A stretch of 53,514 nt of DNA from Candidatus Poseidonia sp. (GTDB lineage Archaea; Thermoplasmatota; Poseidoniia; Poseidoniales; Poseidoniaceae), in the NCBI GenBank assembly GCA_022426155.1, contig JAKMEE010000038.1:1-53514 (forward strand), given 5' to 3'. Positions 1 to 9,319 of this stretch are shown here, one piece after another; the first letter of the stretch is position 1; each line of letters starts with the position of its first letter. Below the pieces are notes generated by a model that ran no database searches, was not told the DNA's origin, and was given only the letters and a program-made list of their open reading frames with translations. The translations under genes were made by a program, and so were the position numbers.

Positions 1-2
1 GT

Positions 3-914
3 CAAGGCCAAGGTCAGCAGCAAGGTGGTCAACAAGGCCAGCAAGGTCAACAAGGCCAGCAAGGTCAACAAGGCCAGCAAGGTCAACAAGGCCAGCAAGG
101 TCAACAACAAGACAACGGCCAAGGTCAACAGCAACAAGGCGGCCAACAAGGCGGCCAACAAGGCGACCAGACCAGCCAAGACCAGAATGGACAAAACCAG
201 AACGGACAGAACGAGCAGCAACAAGGTCAAACGCAGAACGGACAGCAAGGTCAACAAGGCCAGCAATCCGAACAGCAACAAGGCCAGCAGCTCGACAACC
301 AAGCGCAGAACGGAGAGAACGACAATGACGGAGACGGTATCCCTAACGATTTGGATAACGACGACGACAACGACGGAATCCCCGACGATATCGATGATTC
401 CCCAATGGATCACGACAACGACGGCACAGATGATGCTGAAGATGACGATGATGACGGCGACGGAATCGAAGACAGCGAGGAAGTGAACGATGGCGATCCT
501 AACACCAACATCTACGACCACGACAACGACGGAATTTCCGACGCTGTCGACCTCGACATCGACAACGATGGCATTGACAACCGAAACGATATCGGCGATA
601 TGGGCGAAGACCTCTCTCGTGACCACGACAACGATGGTCTCGATGATGCTGAAGATGACGACGACGACAACGACAACATCCTGGATGTTGACGAAGCCGA
701 CGGCATCGCAGGCAGTTACCGCTACGATCACGATAACGACGGCATTTGGGATCTTACCGACAACGATGACGACAACGACGGTCTTATGGACTGGTTTGAA
801 GTCAACGACGGTAACTCCCTTACTGGTCAATTTGACCACGACAATGACGGAATCGAAGACCACGAAGACGCCGACGATGATAACGACGGTATCCTCGATA
901 TCTACGAATCCTGA
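3..914 (+). CDS. Gln/Gly-rich plus Asp-repeat (TSP3-like) surface protein, 5' partial
   Basis: The frame is open from the first bases of the window, so the start codon lies upstream. About 100 residues are almost only Gln, Gly and Asn, including a run with Gly at every third position (GQQ units). They lead without a break into about 190 residues of DHDNDGxxD-type repeats, the calcium-binding pattern of thrombospondin type 3 repeats. The protein ends in the repeat region at a TGA, with no C-terminal membrane segment or charged tail, so the anchor, if any, is at the missing N-terminus. The reading frame is supported by the continuous DxDNDG periodicity; the Lys/Asn-rich frame over the same bases is an artefact of the repeat. 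It is probably secreted and may bind Ca2+ or act as a stalk or adhesin. That role is inferred. A strong hairpin follows the stop. Confidence 0.85.
   Translation, partial: QGQGQQQGGQQGQQGQQGQQGQQGQQGQQGQQGQQQDNGQGQQQQGGQQGGQQGDQTSQDQNGQNQNGQNEQQQGQTQNGQQGQQGQQSEQQQGQQLDNQAQNGENDNDGDGIPNDLDNDDDNDGIPDDIDDSPMDHDNDGTDDAEDDDDDGDGIEDSEEVNDGDPNTNIYDHDNDGISDAVDLDIDNDGIDNRNDIGDMGEDLSRDHDNDGLDDAEDDDDDNDNILDVDEADGIAGSYRYDHDNDGIWDLTDNDDDNDGLMDWFEVNDGNSLTGQFDHDNDGIEDHEDADDDNDGILDIYES
30..101 (+). repeat. Four exact tandem copies of an 18-bp unit
   Basis: The unit caacaaggccagcaaggt occurs four times without a mismatch (30-47, 48-65, 66-83, 84-101). It encodes the GQQ-type tract of the partial CDS. Looser CAA/GGT/CAG repeats continue on both sides, to about position 290. 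An exact in-frame multiple-of-three repeat is prone to length variation by slippage without breaking the frame. Confidence 0.95.
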
Positions 915-967
915 AGTTGACGTGAGCCATTCTGTCAAAGAACCGATGCACCAGCATCGGGTACAAC

Positions 968-999
968 AGACGCCTGAGGGCTTTGGCCCCCAGGCGTCT
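968..999 (+). terminator. Strong hairpin after the Gln/Gly-Asp repeat gene
   Basis: Nine bases at 968-976 (agacgcctg) pair perfectly with 991-999 (caggcgtct). A second GGG/CCC helix (978-980 with 987-989) stacks inside it around a six-base loop. It lies 54 bases after the stop codon and is followed by a pyrimidine-rich stretch (tcccttctc). The position and strength suggest transcription termination or 3'-end processing. It separates the two Asp-repeat genes into different transcripts. Confidence 0.6.
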
Positions 1000-1124
1000 C
1001 CCTTCTCAATCTCTTACAGTGTTTGTAAATGATACGCGAAGCCTTCCGTGATACGCAACCCCGCATCAGCACCATTTCCTTGAAATAGGGTATTTCGGTG
1101 GCGTGGTGATTACGAGGCGGCCAC

Positions 1125-4100
1125 ATGCTTTCAAAGACAGAATTACAGACAATCGAAGAACGACAACAGTTCACCATGGCATCGGTCATTGTGTTCTTGA
1201 TGCTAACCACCAGCATGATGGCCCTTGTTATGGCCTTCAGCCAAGCTGACGCTCCCCCTAGGGCAACGACTTTCGTTGATGGTGGAGAAATCGACATGAC
1301 GGCGGCACAATCCACAGATCAAGGCGGCCAAGGTGGTTGGATGGGCGCTCAACACGGCGCTCATACCGAGTCGCACGAGGCGCTCTCCAACATGATGTGG
1401 TCCGACCCGGGTGTGGCCTCGGGTATCATCCTGGACCTCTCAGTCTTGGAATCCGCAATCCCTTCATATTCTAGTATGCTGGAAGAAACCAGCCAAGGAG
1501 ATCACGATAACGACGGAATCGATGATCTCAATGATTTGGACGATGACAACGACGGAATCTATGACCTGCTTGAACGATTCGATGGTTGCTATGGGACCGA
1601 CCCCTACGACCATGATAACGATGGAATCCCAGACATTGACGATTGGGATGATGACAATGACGGCATTCTCGAAGGCCCTCTAGATTATGACGCACTTGAA
1701 GCTCAGGGTTTGGATCCACGAAACGTATCTACCGACCGATACCTCGACCCATCAATCGAGCACCCCGATCCAAACATCGGGCAGGTAGGCGCCTTCTATC
1801 TCGCTGACCAAAATCCAATGGACCACGACAACGATGGCGTGACTGATGAAGACAGTGACGGTGCTGGAGCAGGCCGCTACGATGAAGACGACGACAACGA
1901 TGGCCGTATTGACCAGTTTACCTGGCCTTGTGACCTTGATTCGGACGGCACCCCAGATTATTTCGACAACGACGATGACAACGATGGAGTTGATGACGTC
2001 GAAGATTCCCATCCATACGATGCTAGCATCACAACCACTCACGCCCAAGCAGGACATCTTTTCGATGGAGCAGTATCATGGAATTTCAACGATTACCGTG
2101 CTTACTCGGGTGGTGTCGACCACGTTGAGTGGGAACGTAACCGAGTGAATGGCGCAGGTGCTTCCGCTTCAGGATTCCAATCCTTTGGAGCTCAAGGCAC
2201 TCCCTCCTTCACAGCCATTTGGGACGGAGATTTGGACGGTGACGGATCACCAAACTTCCTCGACCCAGACAATGACGATGATGGTACGCCGGACAGTGCA
2301 GATACCGATGATGATAACGACGGTATTCTCGACATGGTTGACCCAGATGACGATAACGACGGAATCCTTGACACATGTGTTGAAATTGATACCAACGGCG
2401 ACAACATGGGCGACTACACCAGAAATAAGAACGGTATTGTGACAGGGTTCAACGCAGGTTCCTTGGTCGGAGGTACAGGCTATGTGACTGCCAATGGAGT
2501 AGAAGCAACTGGCTCAGGGGCCGACCTTCTCGTTGACATTGTGGCCACTGCTGGCGCGGTAACTTCCGTGACCGTGAACGATGGGGGCCGTGGATTCACA
2601 GCCGGAGACGTCGTGACAATCGCTGGAGGAAATTCTGGTGCGACCATCGATGTTTCCAACATTATTGCTCTTCAATTCCACATTCCCGGAGGCGATGGCG
2701 ACGGTGACGGAACCATCGATTGTGAACTCGATTATGACGATGATACCGACGACGACCGACGACGACCATTCGATCAAAACTACAACGGTATTTACGACTG
2801 GCTTGACCCCGACATGGGCGGTACCACCTCCCCCGACAACCTCGGCAACTTTGCAGTTGGTGGAGCAGACCTCCCTTATGACTTGGATAACGACAACATC
2901 GAAAACGAAAACGACTCATTCCCACTCGATGCCGCAGGGACTGTAGCAGGATGGAATTGCCCGACCGTCGCCAATCCAAACCCAGTCAGCCCAGATCCTC
3001 GTTGCACCACACGCCGTGCATCATTCTCTCAGTTCAACGATTGGGACGGTGATGGAATCAACAATTGGGATGACGTGGACGACGATAACGATGGAATCAT
3101 CGACATTCTCGACATTGATTGGGATTGCGATTTGGATAACGACAATGATTTACACACCATCAACGGTGCTCTTTATCGCGACGACGGCCCGAACGATGTC
3201 GATTCTGACGTTGATGGAGACGGCCTAGAAAACAGCATCGATTGGGATGATGACAATGACGGTGTTTCCGACTTGTATGACCCTGATGATGGAAACTGTG
3301 GTATTTTGGATTTCGATGCAACCGACTCTTTCTCAAATCCATACTACCCCGTCAACGATGGAGGTGACCTTGATGGTAGCTCCGACGGACAAATTTACTC
3401 CGACAACACGACAGACCACTGGAACATGGTGTTCCAACACAATCCCTTCTCTGATGTCATGCTGAATTACAACGGATATGACAGCACCACCACGCCAGCC
3501 ACGCCCGGAACCGTCCCAGAATTCTACTGGTTCTTCTTCGCACGCTGGTCACCGTACAACGGTGGTAACGAGTGGGACATTGATTCGGACGGAGATTCCC
3601 TCATCAACGGACTTGATATGGATCAAGACGGTGACGGAATGCCGGATTGGTGGGATCAGGATGAAGGAAACGACGGAACCCTCGACATCAATGACCTCAA
3701 GATGGGCGGTTCGTTTAACCTCAGCTCATGTGGATGGACGGCTGGCAATCTTGCACAAGGACATGTGTGCGGTTACTCCTACGCTGTTGCGTACAAGATG
3801 CCGCTCAACGGCGTCAACGCTCAGTTTGGCTCCCCATACTCAACCCGCCCTGATGCTGCCTTTGACCAAGGAGCAACCGCTGGTGGCCCATCAGGAAACT
3901 GGAGTTGTACCCCGGGTGCTCAAGGTGGATGTTACCACTACGACTTCGGTGCAGACGGGAACATTGATTCTGCACTCACTCACACTCAAATGACTGACAA
4001 CCGAGACGCTTTCGTCTCATGGATTGGTTTAGCAACAGGCCTATGGCAGTGGAACCAAGACAACGGCCCTGAAGCAGATTTCCCCGATGAACTCGGGGCT

Positions 4101-7100
4101 GATTTGCTCAAGAACGATGTTGACGGCGATGTTGATGGCGACTTCACCAATTCAACCATTGATCTTGATGACGATTACGATGCCATCTTTGATTGGTTTG
4201 ACGTTGACGATGATAACGATGGAATTTGGGATTATTTCGAAGTTGATAGCAACTTCGATCTTGACGACGACACCGGTCAAAACAACGGCAATTTCTTCCA
4301 AGGTTCAAACTGTGATGACAACGACGACGATGGAAACGATGCAGATGCAGACGATGATGGATTCTACCAAGCTGTGTGGGACCTTGGGATCATGTCCCAA
4401 GGATTGCGCAGCCCTTCGATTTATGACGTTGACAATGATAACGATGGCATCCCCGATGGAGAAGACCTTGACGATGATAACGACGGCCGTTTGGACGCTG
4501 ACCAGGAATTACTGGCAGGCTGTTTCTGGGGCGAAGAACAATCAACATGGGATCACGACAACGATGGTATCGTCAATTGGGCAGACAATGATTGGGACGG
4601 CGATGGGTTGACCAACGCTGCTGAATTGCTTGAAAGTATCACGGCACCATTTGACCACGATAACGACGGCCTACGTGATGACATGGACGAGGACGATGAC
4701 GAAGACGGAATGCACGACGAAGACGAAGTACTTCTCTGGCCAACCCGCTTCGACCGAAACTCAACCAATCCATGGGATCACGACGATTACGGTGACGGCG
4801 AAGGTATCGCTAATCCGTTGGATGCAGGCACTGGCCCTGACGTGATCGACAATGATGACGACAACGATACACGTATTGATGCTGATTATGACCACCTCGA
4901 GGAAACCTACACCAGCGATACATGTTCCACTCCAAATCCTTCGAGTGATTGGGACCATGACAACAATTGTGTCTTGGACGCCGATGATAAATCGCCGACC
5001 TTTATCACATTGAATCTACCCGACAATTTGTGGTTGGATGCACAAAGTCCTGCTATCTTCTCAGGCCACGTCGATTGGTTGAACCCAATCACAGGCGTTG
5101 TAGAATCTGCACCGCAACTTCCGGTTCAAGTTCACATTGAATGGACAGGTAACAACACAACCGCAATTGAAACCATTGACGTTTTGACTACTGCTAGTGG
5201 CAATTTCAGCGTTGGTCAATTTTTGTATCCTGAAGATCTCACGGTTGGAGACAACACCACCTACAGGGTTTATGCAGAAGTGACCGAAATGTTTGCCTTC
5301 AATGGCAATCAGTCACAATCGTACTATGTCGGTGCTGAAGCGAACATGACAGTGGACTACTCCGCATGGACATATTTCCGAAGTGATGAACAACCCTTCT
5401 GGCTCGATTTCAAATCACACTACTCCGCTGATTGGGATCGAGGCCTCTATGAAAACCGAATCAAGAACTCCCCAATCACGTTCTCCATCTTTGGAGGTTT
5501 GTTTGGAAACTTGACTTCACCTACCAACTTCACTGGCCTTGGAAACAATGGATACCGAACCGACTCAACTGGATGGGCGTCTCTGACCTTCGTTCAGGAT
5601 TTGGGAGTTAGTGGTACGTGGAAACAAGTACGTTGGAATTCAACCGCCGATAACGGAGTCGGCCAAGTTCCAGGCGCCTACGAGCAAATTGAATGGAACG
5701 ATTTGACCAAGGAACACAACGTCCTTTCTGATTCAAACGGAGACCCGTTACGCTATGACTACACCAACACAAGCCTCCCAGCAGGCGACATCGAAGTCAT
5801 TGCTCGTGTTTCACCGGAACTCGCTAGCGAATGGCCATTCCCATTCCTTCATGGCGATGAATCTGAACCCTTCTCAATCCGTATCATGCATCGCATGAAC
5901 GTTGAAGGAACCATGATCATTGACGGTGTGAGTCCAGTGTACTATTACGACTCCACCATCAACAACGGGGACGGAACTTTCGGAGATTGGGCTACGCTCT
6001 TCCATCAGCCTGCGCTTGATGCAGCTGGAATTGATTACAACACCGTATCCGCCTTCAAGAACTCTCCAAGTTCGTGGGACGGTACGCCAGAAGGGCTAAC
6101 AGGACAAGCTGCCAACCTCCGCCCGTTCCTCTTAGCGAACGGTTCACACTGGTTCATCAGCCTCGTGAATGGAGGAGATTCAAATCTGCCACCTTGCGGA
6201 CCTGTTGACCGAACCGATCCAGAAAGTCCAATTCGTTGTGAAATTGTTCCAGAAATGAACACCGGAGAATCCTTGCAAGTGATTGGAAGCGTGACCAACC
6301 GGACCAACGATCCGTGGGACCAAGACCCCATTGCTCTGCAAGTTGACGTGGATAAGAACGGCCAATTCCTTGGTGCGGGTGAAACAGCCTACACGCAACG
6401 ACCGGTCATGAAAGACGGTGAGGCCGCTTTCGAGTACAACTGGTCATGGTACAGCCAATACAGCGCTGGAACCTATGGACTGCGTGTTGACTTCACCAAT
6501 TCAGCGTATTACTTCACAGGAAACTCAACCAACCTTGCTGCAACAGGTGCGTACATCAACGTCACCGTCGTTGGAACAACGGATTTCTTGACGACCTCAC
6601 TCCCTCGCTTGTATCGTAATACCAACACCACTATCCAAGCAAAACTGGTTGACAATTCATTGCAACCGGTTCGGGATGCCCCTGTGAATTATACATGGTC
6701 ATTCGACGGTAGAACGGGTGTGAATTATACCGATAGTAACGGATTCTTTGAAATTCCATTCAACGTTTCAGCCTCGGACGATCTTGGGAACTTTACCTTG
6801 CAGTTCGAATACCCCGGTACCCCACTACTCAAAGGAAACACAGCCAGTCAATCGGTCTGGGTTGTTTCAAGGACCTTCATGGAAGTGACTGAAGCCGGCG
6901 AAAACATTCGGCGTTCTGGAGATAAATGGGACTTTGCGGCTCAGGTTTCTGACGACAATAAAACAAGCGTCAGAGATTCAGGCGGTACGGCCTTATCCGG
7001 TTCAGAAACACCGAACGGCGGATTGGTTGATGTGATCTTCGAAGGAAGTGATTTCGAGGGAACACTCCATCGGCAAGTGGTTGCAACTCTTTCGCCAAGT

Positions 7101-9227
7101 GCAGGTACAATCTCACTTCCTGAAATCGAACCAGATGGCTCCCACCTCTGCTGGTACGACGGCAATGGTGACGAGATCCCCGATCGAGATATCGACGGTG
7201 ATGGACTCGGAGCAGAAGAGACCATTGGGTGCATGAAAGCGGACATCAACCCGCTTAGCCCTAAGTTGTTGCGTGCCGACCCAGAATCTTTCTTGCCAGA
7301 TGGATTTGGACCAGTCAACGTTGTTTTGCGGTTCCAAGAAACCCTTCCAAACGAAGGATGTCAAGAACTTGATGCAAGCTATCTTGGCATTCAAGGAGCA
7401 TGGGACCCATGTGTCCAAATTCCTGGAAACGATCATTACCGAATCATCATGACAAATAATGCCAATGGATTCAACCTCATTGGACGCACAGTGATGGATG
7501 TTGATGACCAAATTGTTTACACGAGCGAAATTGACCCACTGACGGGCGAAGTTGTTCCAAAGCCAATGATTGTCACCGGACAACTCAGTGATGAATTGGG
7601 CGTGAATTTGACTGATCGTAGCATCCGCGTCAACTACGAGATGGTCAACGGCCAATCTGGACCAGTTGCCTGCCAATCTGGCATGACTGATGCAGATGGT
7701 TTCTTTGCCATCACCTGTCCGCTGTCGGACGTTATGGCTGGTAAGGCCAAGGTGACAGTGACCTATTCAGCTTACGATAACAACGATGCATACCGCTATG
7801 AGAACAAGACCGTACAAACAGAATTCGATGTGTTTTCCAACTCCACGTTGGCCATCACCGAAGTTGGACCGTTCAAGTCCAGTGTTGACCAATGGGTTGC
7901 ACCAAACGGCTCCCGTTATCCTGTGCTTTACCTGAAGGAATCTTTCCACATTGACGCATTCCTTGCACAATCCAACGGCCAGTCCGTTGGTGGTAAGTGT
8001 TTGAACATCTATCTTGACCCTGAGCAAAACATTCGACCACTCGCCATAGTTCGCACCAGCGACATTGATGGAACGGTGGAATGGTTCAGCGGTGACCCAA
8101 CGCAGAATCCAAGTCTGAAAGGTGTTGAGACCACCGGTGGAAAGTTGGAAGGGTTCCGTACCCTCAGAGTGGCTTTCGAACCAGACCTCAATGTGCCAGG
8201 TGGTTGTGATAAGGACAATTCGAACGCACTGAACGGTTCTGCCATGGAACTCGAAATCTTGGTTCGTTCACGCGTTGACTTGCAAGTCAAGCAAACGTGG
8301 AGCAACAGCGGTGAAAATGGCGTTCCAGAAGGAACGCCAGTCATCGGTGAAATCGCCTTGCTACGTGACCGATTGGATTTGGCTGTTGAGAATGAAGAAG
8401 TGATCTTCTCCTACGAATACTTCGATGAGGCAACCGGTGAATGGATTGTTTCGGACCTCAACAATAAGACCCGAACCAACGAACAAGGAATCGCCTCCTT
8501 CGAATGGGCCTTTGATGGCCGACAATGCGATGGAGAACAATGTACAGGGCAGTGGCGAATTACCGCCTTTTACCCTGGTTCAACCTACTTTGCACCATCT
8601 CAGGACAACATCACGCACAACATCGATTACAAGAGAGGAGAATCACTCAGCGCAGGTAGTGGATTGCTCTCCCCAGGGAACTTGGTAGGGTTTGCCATCA
8701 TCCTGATGGCATTACTCATTGCAGGTGCGATCTACTATCAGCGAGTCCAGGAACGCCGGCAAGTGCAAGCATTGCGAGGTATCTTGACTGACGCTATGAT
8801 GCAATTGGAAGCCAGCAACGAATACATCGCTGCTATCTTTGACTGCTACAAGAGTTTGGTGAAGCACTTCAAGAAATACGGCTTCATGAAGAAGGTATAC
8901 GAAACAGCTCGTGAATTTGAAGCGGCAGTTCGCTCAGCATTCAACATGGTTCCAAGCGACCAAATGGATGACTTCTTGTCCATCTTTGAGGAAGCACGTT
9001 ACTCGGAGCACACCATTGATGCAACGCATCGAGACCGAGCGATTCAGACTTTGAACACCATCACCAATTCTTTGACAATGGCCCTTGGAGAGGCGTCCCT
9101 CGTGAAGCGAGTTGACATTGCTGGATTGTATGAAAAGCAAACCAAAGCCGGTGAATTTGTTGCAGCAGACGGATCCGTCCGCCAAGCTGGAATCGTTGAA
9201 GGCGAAGGTTCAGACTTCAAGATTTGA
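1125..9227 (+). CDS. Giant (2700 aa) Asp-repeat surface protein with C-terminal membrane anchor and cytosolic DUF4129-like tail
   Basis: The N-terminus has a hydrophobic segment at about residues 18-40, read as a signal peptide or signal anchor. From about residue 125 to 1290 there are dozens of DHDNDGxxD / DDDNDGxxD repeats, typical of Ca2+-binding TSP3-like domains, interrupted by globular inserts. One insert (residues about 443-515) resembles a beta domain seen in marine phage virion proteins. Residues about 1290-2500 are Ig-like or Big-like beta domains with many N-glycosylation sequons. One membrane helix lies at about 2519-2541. A basic cytosolic domain follows, with a 'FEEARYSEH' motif that fits DUF4129, a family often found at the C-terminus of membrane-bound transglutaminase-like proteins. 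The first ATG is used; other starts upstream are not evident. It is probably an S-layer-associated adhesin or receptor. Function is inferred from architecture. Confidence 0.9.
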   Translation: MLSKTELQTIEERQQFTMASVIVFLMLTTSMMALVMAFSQADAPPRATTFVDGGEIDMTAAQSTDQGGQGGWMGAQHGAHTESHEALSNMMWSDPGVASGIILDLSVLESAIPSYSSMLEETSQGDHDNDGIDDLNDLDDDNDGIYDLLERFDGCYGTDPYDHDNDGIPDIDDWDDDNDGILEGPLDYDALEAQGLDPRNVSTDRYLDPSIEHPDPNIGQVGAFYLADQNPMDHDNDGVTDEDSDGAGAGRYDEDDDNDGRIDQFTWPCDLDSDGTPDYFDNDDDNDGVDDVEDSHPYDASITTTHAQAGHLFDGAVSWNFNDYRAYSGGVDHVEWERNRVNGAGASASGFQSFGAQGTPSFTAIWDGDLDGDGSPNFLDPDNDDDGTPDSADTDDDNDGILDMVDPDDDNDGILDTCVEIDTNGDNMGDYTRNKNGIVTGFNAGSLVGGTGYVTANGVEATGSGADLLVDIVATAGAVTSVTVNDGGRGFTAGDVVTIAGGNSGATIDVSNIIALQFHIPGGDGDGDGTIDCELDYDDDTDDDRRRPFDQNYNGIYDWLDPDMGGTTSPDNLGNFAVGGADLPYDLDNDNIENENDSFPLDAAGTVAGWNCPTVANPNPVSPDPRCTTRRASFSQFNDWDGDGINNWDDVDDDNDGIIDILDIDWDCDLDNDNDLHTINGALYRDDGPNDVDSDVDGDGLENSIDWDDDNDGVSDLYDPDDGNCGILDFDATDSFSNPYYPVNDGGDLDGSSDGQIYSDNTTDHWNMVFQHNPFSDVMLNYNGYDSTTTPATPGTVPEFYWFFFARWSPYNGGNEWDIDSDGDSLINGLDMDQDGDGMPDWWDQDEGNDGTLDINDLKMGGSFNLSSCGWTAGNLAQGHVCGYSYAVAYKMPLNGVNAQFGSPYSTRPDAAFDQGATAGGPSGNWSCTPGAQGGCYHYDFGADGNIDSALTHTQMTDNRDAFVSWIGLATGLWQWNQDNGPEADFPDELGADLLKNDVDGDVDGDFTNSTIDLDDDYDAIFDWFDVDDDNDGIWDYFEVDSNFDLDDDTGQNNGNFFQGSNCDDNDDDGNDADADDDGFYQAVWDLGIMSQGLRSPSIYDVDNDNDGIPDGEDLDDDNDGRLDADQELLAGCFWGEEQSTWDHDNDGIVNWADNDWDGDGLTNAAELLESITAPFDHDNDGLRDDMDEDDDEDGMHDEDEVLLWPTRFDRNSTNPWDHDDYGDGEGIANPLDAGTGPDVIDNDDDNDTRIDADYDHLEETYTSDTCSTPNPSSDWDHDNNCVLDADDKSPTFITLNLPDNLWLDAQSPAIFSGHVDWLNPITGVVESAPQLPVQVHIEWTGNNTTAIETIDVLTTASGNFSVGQFLYPEDLTVGDNTTYRVYAEVTEMFAFNGNQSQSYYVGAEANMTVDYSAWTYFRSDEQPFWLDFKSHYSADWDRGLYENRIKNSPITFSIFGGLFGNLTSPTNFTGLGNNGYRTDSTGWASLTFVQDLGVSGTWKQVRWNSTADNGVGQVPGAYEQIEWNDLTKEHNVLSDSNGDPLRYDYTNTSLPAGDIEVIARVSPELASEWPFPFLHGDESEPFSIRIMHRMNVEGTMIIDGVSPVYYYDSTINNGDGTFGDWATLFHQPALDAAGIDYNTVSAFKNSPSSWDGTPEGLTGQAANLRPFLLANGSHWFISLVNGGDSNLPPCGPVDRTDPESPIRCEIVPEMNTGESLQVIGSVTNRTNDPWDQDPIALQVDVDKNGQFLGAGETAYTQRPVMKDGEAAFEYNWSWYSQYSAGTYGLRVDFTNSAYYFTGNSTNLAATGAYINVTVVGTTDFLTTSLPRLYRNTNTTIQAKLVDNSLQPVRDAPVNYTWSFDGRTGVNYTDSNGFFEIPFNVSASDDLGNFTLQFEYPGTPLLKGNTASQSVWVVSRTFMEVTEAGENIRRSGDKWDFAAQVSDDNKTSVRDSGGTALSGSETPNGGLVDVIFEGSDFEGTLHRQVVATLSPSAGTISLPEIEPDGSHLCWYDGNGDEIPDRDIDGDGLGAEETIGCMKADINPLSPKLLRADPESFLPDGFGPVNVVLRFQETLPNEGCQELDASYLGIQGAWDPCVQIPGNDHYRIIMTNNANGFNLIGRTVMDVDDQIVYTSEIDPLTGEVVPKPMIVTGQLSDELGVNLTDRSIRVNYEMVNGQSGPVACQSGMTDADGFFAITCPLSDVMAGKAKVTVTYSAYDNNDAYRYENKTVQTEFDVFSNSTLAITEVGPFKSSVDQWVAPNGSRYPVLYLKESFHIDAFLAQSNGQSVGGKCLNIYLDPEQNIRPLAIVRTSDIDGTVEWFSGDPTQNPSLKGVETTGGKLEGFRTLRVAFEPDLNVPGGCDKDNSNALNGSAMELEILVRSRVDLQVKQTWSNSGENGVPEGTPVIGEIALLRDRLDLAVENEEVIFSYEYFDEATGEWIVSDLNNKTRTNEQGIASFEWAFDGRQCDGEQCTGQWRITAFYPGSTYFAPSQDNITHNIDYKRGESLSAGSGLLSPGNLVGFAIILMALLIAGAIYYQRVQERRQVQALRGILTDAMMQLEASNEYIAAIFDCYKSLVKHFKKYGFMKKVYETAREFEAAVRSAFNMVPSDQMDDFLSIFEEARYSEHTIDATHRDRAIQTLNTITNSLTMALGEASLVKRVDIAGLYEKQTKAGEFVAADGSVRQAGIVEGEGSDFKI

Positions 9228-9231
9228 AGCG

Positions 9232-9256
9232 ATAACCCCCTGTGTTGAAGGGTTAT
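9232..9256 (+). terminator. Hairpin just after the giant gene
   Basis: Bases ataaccc at 9232-9238 pair with gggttat at 9250-9256 around an 11-base loop, five bases after the TGA of the 2700-residue protein. It is likely a terminator or 3'-end structure. It also argues that translation of the next gene does not start at the first in-frame codon, 9242, which lies in the loop. Confidence 0.45.
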
Positions 9257-9279
9257 TTGAGCGAAAGCCAGAGTCGTTT

Positions 9280-9301
9280 GAGCCTTAACCTTCAAAGGCT
9301 C
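9280..9301 (+). terminator. Second hairpin in the same intergenic gap
   Basis: Bases gagcctt at 9280-9286 pair with aaggctc at 9295-9301 around an 8-base loop. With the hairpin at 9232-9256 it forms a tandem pair downstream of the giant gene. It sits immediately before the ATG at 9320. Read as part of the 3' end of the giant transcript, but a role in the leader of the next gene cannot be excluded. Confidence 0.35.
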
Positions 9302-9319
9302 AAGGCTCCTGTGCGGTGC

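Noticed and set aside
25-486. A Lys/Asn/Ser-rich frame across the first repeats
   Set aside because: It is a shifted reading of the Gln/Gly codon repeat. The frame at position 3 continues into the clear DxDNDG repeats and a stop at 914.
351-5000. Repeated gacgatgacaacgacgg-like bases as a CRISPR array
   Set aside because: Spacing is irregular, the copies vary, and they encode Asp-rich Ca-binding repeats in one frame.
3-9227. The partial repeat gene and the 2700-residue gene as one broken gene
   Set aside because: A strong hairpin lies between them and the second has its own N-terminal hydrophobic segment and ATG.
9242-9319. N-terminal extension of the 147-residue protein
   Set aside because: It overlaps two hairpins and has unconserved-looking sequence.
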